Positions 1 through 8,001 are shown, counted from the first letter of the stretch. The stretch is DNA of 64,000 bases from Catalinimonas alkaloidigena (GCF_900100765.1 NZ_FNFO01000009.1:248001-312000), one strand, 5' to 3'. The notes: generated by a model from the letters alone, not told the origin. Numbers and translations are program-made.

Positions 1-501
1 GACCATCAGGTCGTTGATGGGGTGAAAGTACAAGGTGTAAAACTGCATTTCAGCGTAATGTTCTTCTAATTTCTCGATGATTTCGAAGTGGAAGTCGTAC
101 AGGGCCACGATCTCCAGGCGCAGGCTATCGTTAGTGATGATGTCCAGCCCCCGGGTTTTAAGCGATTCGTACGCTGCTGAGTTCTGAATGGCAATAAAGT
201 CGCGAGTGAGGTAACTGAAGTAGAACGGCAGGGAGTCGGGCACAGGTTGCGGGCTGCGGAGGTAAGTCCTGAAGACGGCGCAGGCTTTGAGTCCCCGGCG
301 GTGTCCTGACATATTATCCTGAATATCGGTCTGATCGAGCTGCAGACCATCCCGGATTTCCGTAAGGGTTTTGATCTCGATGTTGCGCTTGCGGCGGTTT
401 TCGTTCCATTCGTCCAGGGCAAACGCCAGCGTCACCCCCAGAAAGACTACAAACAACTCGAACAGATATGTACTCCAACGGACGGTTTTGAAAGTGGTCA
501 T
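1..501 (-). CDS. DUF6090-like membrane protein (3' end beyond window)
   Basis: The frame is open from an ATG at 501 down to the first base, giving 167 codons before the window ends, so the C-terminus is missing. The protein starts MTTFKTVRWSTYLFELFVVF, has one membrane segment at about residues 10-29, and then the motif ALDEWNENRRKR. An N-terminal helix followed by a WNE(x)R/K motif and a long helical soluble part is typical of the Bacteroidota DUF6090 family of membrane-anchored proteins of unknown function. The remainder is charged and predicted helical. No function can be assigned. The family call rests on the N-terminal pattern only. Confidence 0.6.
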   Translation of the reverse strand, partial: MTTFKTVRWSTYLFELFVVFLGVTLAFALDEWNENRRKRNIEIKTLTEIRDGLQLDQTDIQDNMSGHRRGLKACAVFRTYLRSPQPVPDSLPFYFSYLTRDFIAIQNSAAYESLKTRGLDIITNDSLRLEIVALYDFHFEIIEKLEEHYAEMQFYTLYFHPINDLMV

Positions 502-602
502 ACCAAATCGCATACGCTTTCGGGAAAACGAATCTGCTGCTGTCGCAACGCATCGTGACGTGTCACCATACTACCTGTCGGCCAAGATAACCCTTTTACC
601 AT

Positions 603-630
603 AAAAAAAGCCCCGGCACAGACCGAGGCT
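603..630 (-). terminator. Rho-independent terminator of the small lipoprotein gene
   Basis: Read on the minus strand, GCCTCGG and CCGGGGC form a 7-bp stem with one G-U pair around a short loop, followed directly by a run of seven T. It lies about 40 bp past the stop codon of the lipoprotein gene at 670-879. Confidence 0.75.
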
Positions 631-669
631 TCGAGCAACAGAGAAGGTCGTACGGACGACGCCCGCAGG

Positions 670-879
670 TTATTGTGCCGAATGCTGACTTTTGAGAAAC
701 GTGTGATGGGCAGCCGGTGGTTGAGCAGCAACCGTATGTTGAGGTTTGATCAGGCGCTGCTGATCCTTGGCAAACGTGTGCAGCGTCGGAGGGGTGTGCG
801 CTGCCTGAGTGCGATGCGACGTGGTACAACTGCCAAGCCCTGTCAGGGCCAGCAGCGCATAAAATGCAAGCTTTTTCAT
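670..879 (-). CDS. Small lipoprotein, unknown function
   Basis: A 69-residue protein with a lipoprotein signal: MKKLAFYALLALTGLGSC, a KK start, a hydrophobic stretch and a lipobox ending in Cys18. The mature part is about 50 residues, rich in His, Gln, Thr and Ala, with no recognisable domain. A terminator hairpin follows on the same strand, which supports a real, single-gene transcript. Lipid anchoring is inferred from the lipobox. The mature sequence is low in complexity, so homology searches may be uninformative. Confidence 0.6.
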   Translation of the reverse strand: MKKLAFYALLALTGLGSCTTSHRTQAAHTPPTLHTFAKDQQRLIKPQHTVAAQPPAAHHTFLKSQHSAQ

Positions 880-990
880 GGCGAGACGGCTATTGTTGGC
901 AAAGGTAACGGACCGTTGGTCGACGCTCTCAACAGAGCCATTAAAAAGCGCTTAAACTTTACCGGAATGAGGGCAGAAGCACGGGTCGGC

Positions 991-1278
991 TCAATACAGA
1001 AAAAGAATACTTTTTTTTTAGTGGATTTCTGGTACGACTCAAACTCACCTTTGTACCTGCCGGCCAGGTAGCGGTCTAGCTGCGGAAGGTTGTAAAACGC
1101 GAAAAAGCAAAACAACAGCGGAATTACGAAGGAGCCGTAGTGGCGGGAAGAGGTAGGCCGTCACCCACAGCAGGTCGCCCTCGTCGGACAAAATCCAGCA
1201 GGCAAGGGCGAGAAGCCCGAGTTCCAGCGCGAGGCTGGTACACTTCTGAGGATGCTGCGGAAATGGTGACCGTAAAGC
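991..1278 (-). pseudogene. Frameshifted remnant of a polytopic membrane protein (isoprenylcysteine methyltransferase/DUF1295-like C-terminus)
   Basis: Three consecutive minus-strand frame segments join into one plausible membrane-protein C-terminus. Segment 1 (about 1278-1145) contains PQHPQK...LALELGLLALACW and ends TAYLFP. One extra C at about 1142 shifts the frame, after which the sequence continues HYGSFVIPLLFCFFAFYNLP and then LDRYLAGRYKGEFESYQKST. A second shift lies in the nine-A tract at 1011-1019; restoring one base gives the ending KKSILFLY-stop at 991. The HPQ motif, two hydrophobic segments and the RYKGEFESYQKSTKK...Y end resemble the ICMT/DUF1295/NnrU class of membrane proteins. 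The 5' part is absent, since an in-frame TAG precedes it. Sequencing error in the homopolymer is possible but would not explain the missing 5' half. Confidence 0.55.
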
Positions 1279-1330
1279 CTATGTATCAAATCATAAAAGA
1301 CGTTGCCCTACGTATACCGCGGCTAGCGCA

Positions 1331-2893
1331 TTACTGTGCGGTCAACATCTGTCCGTAGCCCTGCGGGGCCAGCGTCTCGTCCTGACGGGCCAGTTTCCCA
1401 TTGACGAAAACGTAGCGAAAGCCCTGTGCCAGGTTGTGCGGTGCCGTAAAGGTGGCCGTAGCGCGGATGGTGCGTGGATCGAATACCAGCAAATCCGCTT
1501 TTTTCCCGGCCGCAATTTCGCCCCGGTCGGGGAGGTGAAAGGTCTGGGCGGGGAGCGAGGTCATTTTGCGAACGGCTTCTTCCAGCGAAAAGAGCTTTTT
1601 CCGCTGCACGTACGACTCTATGATTTTGGCAAACGAGCCGTAGCCGCGGGGGTGCCACATGGTCGGACTGCCGTCAGAGCAGACCATGATGTAGGGTGCC
1701 TGAAGAAGCCGCTCCTGTAGGGTGCTGTCCATCACGAAATACGCCCCCGAAGCGCCCGTCGGGCCGATGTCGTCGATCAAAACGTCTTCGAACGGTTTTT
1801 TGTGTTCCCGGGCGACGGTGGCCAGCGTCATACCCGCCCAGGGGGCCGTTCCGAACAATGTCGCCTCCGGGCCGTTGCGCTGGTTGATTTTGTTGCGCAG
1901 GTACTCGGCCAGTTCGCTGCGGCGAGTGCGCACCACCTGTGCGTAGTCGTGCGGGGCTTTGGCCCACTCCGGGAACACAATGCCGATGCCCGTGTAGCTG
2001 GCGGTGTAAGGATAGAGGTCGGCCGTAAGGGCCACGTCGTTGGCACGGGCCTGTTCCAGCTGCGCGAGGATCTCTTCGGCGCGGGCGCTTCCTTTGCCGT
2101 AGACGGCCTTCAGGTGCGAGGCATTCACGGCACAGAACGCTCCCTGGGCGATCAGTTCCTGCAAAGATGCTTCCAGCTGGTCGTTGTCTTCGTTGCGCAT
2201 GTGGCTGGTAATCACCCGATCGTGTCGCCCCACTACTTTCGCCAGCGAGTCCAGTTCGTAAGCGGGGGCGTAGGTGCCGGGCAGGTATTCCAGGCCGGTG
2301 CTCAGGCCGAAAGCGCCTTCTTCTAACTGCGTCTCCAGCAAGGTGCTCATCTGTTGCAGCATGGCCGGGGTCGGTACCGAGTCGTAGTTAACGCCCGTTA
2401 GTTCGCGAAGCGTGCCGTGCCCCACAAACGTGGCGATGTTGACACCGGGCGCTTTGGCGGTGACCTGTTGCATCCAGGGGACGAGGGTGCGCTGGGCGGG
2501 GCTGCTGCCGTCTTGTCCCAGAAAGATGGTGGTTACCCCCATCGCCAGAAAGTTCTCGAATGCCGGGGTTTGCAGCGGATCGCCGTGCGCGTGTGTGTCG
2601 ATAAAACCGGGCGTCACCACGTGTCCTGCCGCGTCGATGGTTTGCGTGACCTGCACCAGCGCCGTGTCCACGTCGCCTACGTACGCAATGGTATCGCCGC
2701 GCAGCAGCACGTCCCAACGTTGCGCAGGGTGGCCCGTACCGTCGATCACCTGCCCGTTTTTGATCAGCACATCGAACGAACCGGGGTGCGATGCCAGAAA
2801 CCGCTCAAACTCCGTGGGCGGTTGGGCACAGCGCAGGATCAACAGAAAAATCGGAAAGAGTAAGGCCTTCTGAAACGACCGCCTCAAAAGCAT
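1331..2893 (-). CDS. N-acyl-D-amino-acid deacylase-like amidohydrolase lipoprotein
   Basis: A 520-residue metal-dependent amidohydrolase of the D-aminoacylase type, which hydrolyses N-acyl-D-amino acids or related N-acyl compounds. Visible features are the N-terminal VLIKNGQVIDGTG strand of the composite domain, the metal motif DTHAHGD at about residue 100, HMRNED, and the C-terminal CSDGSPTMWHPRGYGSF segment with GKKADLLVFD. I start at the ATG at 2893 because MLLRRSFQK plus a hydrophobic stretch ends in a lipobox Cys22, so the enzyme is probably lipid-anchored and periplasmic. An in-frame ATG at 2908 adds five residues and is possible. It is divergent from the RAYT gene. The exact substrate cannot be read from sequence; dipeptidase-like or D-Glu deacylase roles remain open. 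Confidence 0.85.
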   Translation of the reverse strand: MLLRRSFQKALLFPIFLLILRCAQPPTEFERFLASHPGSFDVLIKNGQVIDGTGHPAQRWDVLLRGDTIAYVGDVDTALVQVTQTIDAAGHVVTPGFIDTHAHGDPLQTPAFENFLAMGVTTIFLGQDGSSPAQRTLVPWMQQVTAKAPGVNIATFVGHGTLRELTGVNYDSVPTPAMLQQMSTLLETQLEEGAFGLSTGLEYLPGTYAPAYELDSLAKVVGRHDRVITSHMRNEDNDQLEASLQELIAQGAFCAVNASHLKAVYGKGSARAEEILAQLEQARANDVALTADLYPYTASYTGIGIVFPEWAKAPHDYAQVVRTRRSELAEYLRNKINQRNGPEATLFGTAPWAGMTLATVAREHKKPFEDVLIDDIGPTGASGAYFVMDSTLQERLLQAPYIMVCSDGSPTMWHPRGYGSFAKIIESYVQRKKLFSLEEAVRKMTSLPAQTFHLPDRGEIAAGKKADLLVFDPRTIRATATFTAPHNLAQGFRYVFVNGKLARQDETLAPQGYGQMLTAQ

Positions 2894-3042
2894 AGTGCGT
2901 GGAACCATGGGCCACAAATACGTATCGAAACGGGAAAGAACAAAGGGGAGCGGGCGTTTTTCTGAAAACACGTGTGGGGCCGCGTCAGAAAGGGCAGTGC
3001 TCCGTTTCGCGAAACTCAATCAGATGCCCGAACTTTACGCCG

Positions 3043-3612
3043 ATGAGCACAAAGCATCATTTTTCCAGTCAGGAAGTTCCGCAGGCCGTCACGCTGACTT
3101 CCGTCGAAGGGATTGACCTGTTCAGCCGGGAGGCCTACAAAGAGATCCTCATCAGTCACCTAAAGGACTTTATGATCCACCGGGGCCTGCATCTGTATGC
3201 CTACGTCATCATGAACAACCACCTGCACTTGGTGGCGCAGACGGAACGTGGAGAGCTCCCGGCGCTGATCGAGGCGTTTAAGCAATCGACCTCGCAGGGG
3301 ATTTACAAAAAGTTGCAGCGCGATTTTCCGGAAAGCCGACGCAACTGGCTGCTGTGGATCGTCGAAAATCAGGCGAAGAAGAGTGGCGACGACCGCCGCT
3401 ACAAGGTGTGGCAGGCCGAGCATGAGGCCCTTGACCTGAATACCCATCGGCAGTTGCTGACGCAGATCGACCACATTCACCGCAATCCGGTGCGCGCGGG
3501 CATCTGCTATACCGCCGAAGCCTACAAGTATTCCAGTGCCGGGATTTACGCGGGCGAAGCGGGCGTGCTGGCCATCAGCGAAGTCATCAAACCCGGCGTC
3601 AAACTACCCTGA
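3043..3612 (+). CDS. REP-associated tyrosine transposase (RAYT, Y1_Tnp family)
   Basis: A complete 189-residue single-domain HUH protein. The metal-binding HxH is in YVIMNNHLHLV (His60, His62), and the candidate nucleophile is Tyr88 in FKQSTSQGIYKKL. The late motif IDHIHRNPVRAGI...YKYSSA is the standard RAYT C-terminus. The ATG at 3043 is used because the upstream in-frame extension to 2899 has no family resemblance and overlaps the divergent start of the amidohydrolase. RAYTs nick and rejoin single-stranded palindromic REP elements and normally sit as domesticated single-copy genes. I found no obvious REP palindrome in the roughly 150 bp upstream or directly downstream, so its targets would have to be elsewhere in the genome. 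Confidence 0.88.
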   Translation: MSTKHHFSSQEVPQAVTLTSVEGIDLFSREAYKEILISHLKDFMIHRGLHLYAYVIMNNHLHLVAQTERGELPALIEAFKQSTSQGIYKKLQRDFPESRRNWLLWIVENQAKKSGDDRRYKVWQAEHEALDLNTHRQLLTQIDHIHRNPVRAGICYTAEAYKYSSAGIYAGEAGVLAISEVIKPGVKLP

Positions 3613-3613
3613 T

Positions 3614-4273
3614 TTACTCAAACATGATTTCGCGTTCCCATTGCCCGGCCGGTTGTTGGTACAAGGTCCAGAAGGCCTCTGCAATGTCGGTCGGGTTAAA
3701 ACGCGTGTCGGGCGAGACTGCGCCATCGATGGTGACGGTGCCCACGTGAATGTTTTTGGGCAGCAGTTCGGCATGGAGGCTAAACGCCAGATTCCGCACG
3801 GCGGCTTTGCCGATGCCCAGCGAAGCATGCAGGGGCAGTGGATTGAGGGCAGACCCTCCGCCGGTAATCAGAATCTTCCCCGTCTTCCGGGTACGCATGG
3901 TCGGCAGAACGGCCTGCACACACGAGAGTGCCCCGACGGCGTTGATGCGGAAATCGTGCACCAACACTTCCGGGTCCAGTTGAGAGGGGAGTACTTCGCG
4001 GTAAATGGAGGGATTATAGACCAGCACATCCGGCGCTTCCTGCCGCTCTTCCACCTGAATAAACGCATCGGCCACAGACGCCGGGCTGGCTACGTCGATC
4101 TGGTACGCGTGGGCCTCGGCCCCTTCGTCGCGCAGGAGCTGCGCATATTCCTCAACCCGGTTCAGGGTGCGGGCCATCAGGGCAATGGAAAATCCCTCAC
4201 GGGCAAAGCGACGGGCTACAGCCAGGCTCACGCCCGGCCCTACGCCCACAATCGCACAAAGTGGTGAAGTCAT
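3614..4273 (-). CDS. Atypical short-chain dehydrogenase (SDR) lacking catalytic Tyr
   Basis: A 219-residue Rossmann protein with a glycine-rich NAD(P) motif at residues 7-16 (AIVGVGPGVS), an IDV strand at about 59, and ITGGGSA with Ser141. The usual YxxxK reads LxxxK here: Leu152 takes the place of the catalytic tyrosine while Lys156 is kept, and the NNAG motif is YNPS. The protein is therefore an SDR by fold, but either uses another acid/base or only binds nucleotide. It is convergent with the RAYT gene: the transposase stop (3612) and this stop (3614) nearly touch. Upstream is a separate small acidic gene. The substrate is unknown. Confidence 0.8.
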   Translation of the reverse strand: MTSPLCAIVGVGPGVSLAVARRFAREGFSIALMARTLNRVEEYAQLLRDEGAEAHAYQIDVASPASVADAFIQVEERQEAPDVLVYNPSIYREVLPSQLDPEVLVHDFRINAVGALSCVQAVLPTMRTRKTGKILITGGGSALNPLPLHASLGIGKAAVRNLAFSLHAELLPKNIHVGTVTIDGAVSPDTRFNPTDIAEAFWTLYQQPAGQWEREIMFE

Positions 4274-4331
4274 AGCATCAAAGTCAGAAGCCCAAAAATG
4301 ACAGAATTCCTGAGCTTCCGCAAATCAGTCG

Positions 4332-4604
4332 CTAGAGGGCAATCTCATCGATCGGTTCGTCCCCGTCGATGTAAGCCTCCATGGAGTCGTAGACCGTCAG
4401 GTAATCGGGCTCGCCTTTTTTATCAATTTCGATACGGTACAACTTGCCGTCGACGTCGATGGTTTTGACGCGCGTTTCGGGCTCGTCGCCGGGGCGGTCG
4501 TTGACCACGCTTCCAATTCGGCCGCTCATCATGTCGTTGATGAACTGGGTAAATTCCGCACTGAGCGACTCTTCTGTGGGATCTTGATCTTGCGAAGTAG
4601 CCAT
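4332..4604 (-). CDS. Small acidic protein, unknown function
   Basis: A 90-residue cytosolic-type protein with no signal peptide. The N-terminal 35 residues are acidic and hydrophilic. The C-terminal 45 residues, from VKTIDVDGKLYRIEI to PIDEIAL, look like a compact all-beta fold with alternating hydrophobic positions and Asp/Glu-rich turns. The gene lies 58 bp upstream of the SDR start on the same strand, so co-transcription with the SDR is possible. No domain is recognised. Codon use matches the neighbours, and no competing frame is convincing. Confidence 0.65.
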   Translation of the reverse strand: MATSQDQDPTEESLSAEFTQFINDMMSGRIGSVVNDRPGDEPETRVKTIDVDGKLYRIEIDKKGEPDYLTVYDSMEAYIDGDEPIDEIAL

Positions 4605-4688
4605 AATGGTAATTGCCTTGAAAAAATAAAATAATCAGATTAGCTTTTCTTTACGTGCAATCGTCAAAACGGTTTTCGCCGCGCGTCC

Positions 4689-4696
4689 TACCTTTG
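4689..4696 (+). promoter_or_regulatory. Candidate -7 promoter element for the DUF4340 gene
   Basis: TACCTTTG matches the Bacteroidota -7 consensus TAnnTTTG and lies 77 bp before the ATG at 4774. I see no good TTG at the usual 19-21 bp upstream spacing, so this is a partial match only. Confidence 0.3.
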
Positions 4697-4773
4697 TTAT
4701 TTCTCAGGAAGCGGCGGGAAGACCGGCTGCACAGCACACGCTGCGCACGACGTTACCGTACCTATAATTTCGC

Positions 4774-5739
4774 ATGAAAAAGACCATTTTCCTAATTTTT
4801 CTGCTGGCGGGGCTGGCTGCCGGGGCGTGGTGGGCGTTGCGTAAACACGGCGGACGCACCACGCTCCAACAGGAGGAAACGGCGTTTCAGGTGGAAGATA
4901 CCGCCGCGGTCGACCGCCTGTTTGTGGCCGGAAAAGACAACCAGACGGCGCTGTTGGAGCGCCAGCCCGACGGCCGGTGGCTCCTGAACCAACAATACGC
5001 GGCCGCTCCGGCCAAAGTCGAACTTCTGCTGCGCACCTTACGCGACCTGACCGTAAAACGACCGCTGGGCCAGGCCGAACGCGAGAACATGATTCGGGAA
5101 CTGGCGGTAGAGCACCGCAAGGTGGAAGTGTACCAACACGGGCAACTCACCAAAGTGTTTTTCCTGGGCAATGAAACGAACGACGAGCGGGGCAATTACG
5201 CCCTGATGAAGGGTGCAGAACAGCCGTATGTGGTCTATCTGCCGGGTTTCAACGGGTACCTGACGCCCCGTTTTATGATTGCAGGCGCAGAATGGCGCGA
5301 CAAGGAGGTGTTTCGGGTGCCGCTCGCTTCGCTGCGTCAGATCGCCGTGCAGTACCCTAAAAATCCGGCGGCGGGGTTTACGTTACGGCAGGAGGGGGGG
5401 CGTTTGGCGCTGGACGACCTGCCGCAGGCCGATCCGCAGCGCCTGGAGGCGTACGCCGAGCTGTTTGAAAAAGGACTGTACGTAGAAAACTACCTTTCCG
5501 AACAGGCTACGCTGGCTCCCTACCGCGATTCGTTGCGGGCCGAAGTGCCGGATGTGGTTTTGCAACTGGCCGCCACCCGCAACGAGCCGGTCCAGGTGCA
5601 GGTGTATTATCTGCCGGGCAATCAGGATCGGGTAGCGGGCCTTTTGGGCGAGCAGCAGGAGTTGGTGACGATTCAGTGGCAACTTTTGGAGAAAATGGTG
5701 CAGCCGCGCTCTTTTTTCAACACCTCCCTTTCCGACTGA
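4774..5739 (+). CDS. DUF4340 domain-containing membrane-anchored protein
   Basis: A 321-residue protein. An N-terminal membrane anchor (residues 2-22, KKTIFLIFLLAGLAAGAWWA) is followed by an extracytoplasmic DUF4340 region: an FQVEDTAAVDRLFV strand, then RQPDGRWLLN and the KVELLLRTLRDLTVKRPLG helix, all typical of this family. The C-terminal third (about 175-320) repeats a similar beta-rich pattern. DUF4340 proteins are often found near ABC-type and gliding loci, but here the partners are dnaN downstream and a divergent small gene upstream. The molecular role is unknown. The start codon is clear, since the signal-like helix begins at once. Confidence 0.8.
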   Translation: MKKTIFLIFLLAGLAAGAWWALRKHGGRTTLQQEETAFQVEDTAAVDRLFVAGKDNQTALLERQPDGRWLLNQQYAAAPAKVELLLRTLRDLTVKRPLGQAERENMIRELAVEHRKVEVYQHGQLTKVFFLGNETNDERGNYALMKGAEQPYVVYLPGFNGYLTPRFMIAGAEWRDKEVFRVPLASLRQIAVQYPKNPAAGFTLRQEGGRLALDDLPQADPQRLEAYAELFEKGLYVENYLSEQATLAPYRDSLRAEVPDVVLQLAATRNEPVQVQVYYLPGNQDRVAGLLGEQQELVTIQWQLLEKMVQPRSFFNTSLSD

Positions 5740-5849
5740 CCTGTCATTTGTTTCTTTCCCGAAAAAACCTCTGTCCTGAAGGGGGGCGTGGCGTGTCACA
5801 CTACGGAAATATTGGTACATTTACCGATCTATCATAGCTCTTCCTACTT

Positions 5850-6983
5850 ATGAAGTTCACCGTATCCTCATCGGCGCTTTTAAAGCAGCTCAACAATATC
5901 AATGGTGTGATCGCCAGCAATCCGGTGATCCCCATTCTGGAGAATTTCCTGTTCGACATTCGCGACGGAAAACTGACTGTGACGGCCTCTGATCTGCAGA
6001 CTTCGATGATCATGGAAATGGACATTGAAGCCGATGCTGATACCAGCATTGCCATCCCGGCCAAAATCCTGCTCGATACGTTGAAAAACCTGCCGGAGCA
6101 ACCCGTCACGTTCGTGGTCGATTTTCAGACCTACGGCGTGGAAATTCGTTCCGACAACGGACACTACAAACTGGCCGGCGAAAACGCGGTCGATTTCCCC
6201 CGCGTACCCGAACCGCGTGAAGTGACGACGATGGAAGTCTCTTCGGAAGTGATTCACCGGGCGGTGACCAATACCATCTTCGCGACCAGCACCGACGAGC
6301 TGCGCCCCGCCATGACAGGGGTTCTGGTGCACATGGACGACAGCAATTCTACGTTCGTGGCGACCGACGGCCACCGCCTGATTCGCTACCGCCGCGACGA
6401 TATGGTGGGGACAGGAACGGCTGCGCAAGTGTCGATTATCCTGCCGCGCAAAGCGCTGAACCTCCTGAAGGCCACTCTGCCCTCGGACAGCACAACACTG
6501 ACCATGTCGTTCAACCGCTCGAACGCGTTCTTCAGCTTTAACAACATCCGGATGATTTGCCGGTTGATCGACGAGCGTTTCCCCGATTACGAAAACGCCA
6601 TTCCGCTGAATAACCCGAACGTGTTGACAATCGAGCGCCTGCCGCTGCTCAACTCGCTGAAGCGGATCGCGATTTACGCGAACAAAACCACCCATCAGGT
6701 GCGGCTCAAGATCTCGGCCGACGAACTCAATATCTCTGCCGAGGACCTGGATTTCTCGAACGAAGCCAGCGAAACGCTGCCGTGCGAATACGAAGGCGAA
6801 CCGATGATGATCGGCTTCAATGCCCGTTTCCTGATCGAAATGCTGAGCAACATTCATTCGAACATGATCGCCATCGAGCTGTCGGCTCCGAACCGCGCCG
6901 GGCTGATCTTGCCGAAAGAAAAAGAAGACAACGAAGACGTGCTGATGCTGGTGATGCCGGTGATGCTTAACAATTATGTCTAG
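5850..6983 (+). CDS. dnaN: DNA polymerase III subunit beta (sliding clamp)
   Basis: A 377-residue beta clamp, normal family length. It forms the dimeric ring that tethers replicative polymerase to DNA. The start MKFTVSSSALLKQLNNINGV, the NPVIPILENFLF motif, GHYKLAGENAVDFPRVPE in domain 1, RPAMTGVLVHM and FVATDGHRL opening domain 2, and the C-terminal LVMPVMLNNYV for the hydrophobic cleft are all present. There are three tandem clamp domains of about 125 residues each. It stands alone: no dnaA, recF or gyrB is adjacent, as is usual in Bacteroidota, and a terminator follows 20 bp after the stop. Confidence 0.97.
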   Translation: MKFTVSSSALLKQLNNINGVIASNPVIPILENFLFDIRDGKLTVTASDLQTSMIMEMDIEADADTSIAIPAKILLDTLKNLPEQPVTFVVDFQTYGVEIRSDNGHYKLAGENAVDFPRVPEPREVTTMEVSSEVIHRAVTNTIFATSTDELRPAMTGVLVHMDDSNSTFVATDGHRLIRYRRDDMVGTGTAAQVSIILPRKALNLLKATLPSDSTTLTMSFNRSNAFFSFNNIRMICRLIDERFPDYENAIPLNNPNVLTIERLPLLNSLKRIAIYANKTTHQVRLKISADELNISAEDLDFSNEASETLPCEYEGEPMMIGFNARFLIEMLSNIHSNMIAIELSAPNRAGLILPKEKEDNEDVLMLVMPVMLNNYV

Positions 6984-7003
6984 TTGATTTCTTAACGTAA
7001 TAG

Positions 7004-7038
7004 AAAAGGGTTCTCACCGCAGTGGGAACCCTTTTTTT
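7004..7038 (+). terminator. dnaN: Rho-independent terminator after dnaN
   Basis: AAGGGTTC pairs perfectly with GAACCCTT around an 11-nt loop, followed by a seven-T tract, about 20 bp past the dnaN stop. Confidence 0.85.
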
Positions 7039-7158
7039 ATGATTGTACAGCGTAAGACTTTGCTGTTGCGGTTCTGAAATTACTTAAACGCGAGCTGGTC
7101 GCCTACGCCCTTCCAGGCACGCGGAACGATCGTCACCCGCATCTAAGCTTTATGTGGG

Positions 7159-8001
7159 TTAACGTCCGCCCGAATCGTTTCGGCTCATCAACTCAAACAG
7201 GGGCGCGAGGTCGGGGGAGAGGATGATTTCCGTACGGCGGTTTTTCTGGCGTCCTTCCTTCGATTCGTTTGACGCAACCGGGAAATACTCGCCGCGCCCA
7301 GCGGCGGTGACCTGGGCGGGTTGCACGCCGTTGTCGCTCAAGATCCGCACGATCGACGTGGCCCGCAGCACACTCAGGTCCCAGTTGTCCTTGAAGCGCG
7401 AACTTTGCCCGACCGGGATGCTGTCCGTATGGCCTTCGATCATCACCTTGATGTCGGGGTTTTTGGCCAGGACGCCCGCCAGTTTCTGCAGCGCGTTTTG
7501 GCCCTCTTTGTTGACCTGCGTGCTGCCGGAACTGAACAGAAGATTTTCCGAAAGCGAAACGTACACTTTGCCTTCTTTCATCTGCACGGTCAGTTCGTCG
7601 CTGTCGAACCCGATGAGCGCGTCTTTGACCTTGCCCAGCAGGCTGCTCAGCATTTGATTTTGCTGGTCGATGATGGCCGACATCTCCTGAATACGCCGCT
7701 CGCGTTCCTGGAGGGTCTCGGAGGTAGCCTGCAACATGTTTTCCTTTGCCTGCAGCTCACCGCTCAGGTTCTGAATATCCTGCGAAGCCGAAGCGCGCAG
7801 AAACGCCATCTCTTCGCGCAGGTCGCGCGTCACTTTGCCGTATTTGAGGGTATCGCCCTCCAGCGTGGCGCGTGCCTCGCGACACTCCTCGAAACGAGAC
7901 GTCATTTCCGTATATTTTTTCTTGGAGACGCACGACGGAAAGGCCAGAAGGCACAGGGTGGCGGCAGAAGCGGCCGCACGAAACAGGAAGAAACGATTCA
8001 T
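7159..8001 (-). CDS. OmpA-family peptidoglycan-binding lipoprotein
   Basis: A 280-residue protein. I use the ATG at 8001, because MNRFFLFRAAASAATLCLLA runs straight into a lipobox ending at Cys24 (FPSC); longer in-frame starts up to 8148 would bury the signal peptide. Residues 30-130 are Glu/Arg/Gln-rich and predicted coiled coil. Residues about 160-270 form an OmpA C-terminal domain with LLFSSGSTQVN, IEGHTDSIPVG, LSVLRATSIVRIL and NRRTEIILSP, which binds diaminopimelate in peptidoglycan. The likely place is the inner leaflet of the outer membrane, tethering it to the wall. It is similar in layout to MotB-like and Pal-like proteins but has no transmembrane helix. Confidence 0.88.
   Translation of the reverse strand: MNRFFLFRAAASAATLCLLAFPSCVSKKKYTEMTSRFEECREARATLEGDTLKYGKVTRDLREEMAFLRASASQDIQNLSGELQAKENMLQATSETLQERERRIQEMSAIIDQQNQMLSSLLGKVKDALIGFDSDELTVQMKEGKVYVSLSENLLFSSGSTQVNKEGQNALQKLAGVLAKNPDIKVMIEGHTDSIPVGQSSRFKDNWDLSVLRATSIVRILSDNGVQPAQVTAAGRGEYFPVASNESKEGRQKNRRTEIILSPDLAPLFELMSRNDSGGR

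Noticed and set aside
5740-5849. Possible replication origin next to dnaN
   Set aside because: No TTATCCACA-like DnaA boxes seen in the flanks of dnaN and no dnaA gene nearby.
5880-6857. 325-codon frame opposite dnaN
   Set aside because: Antisense shadow; dnaN is certain.
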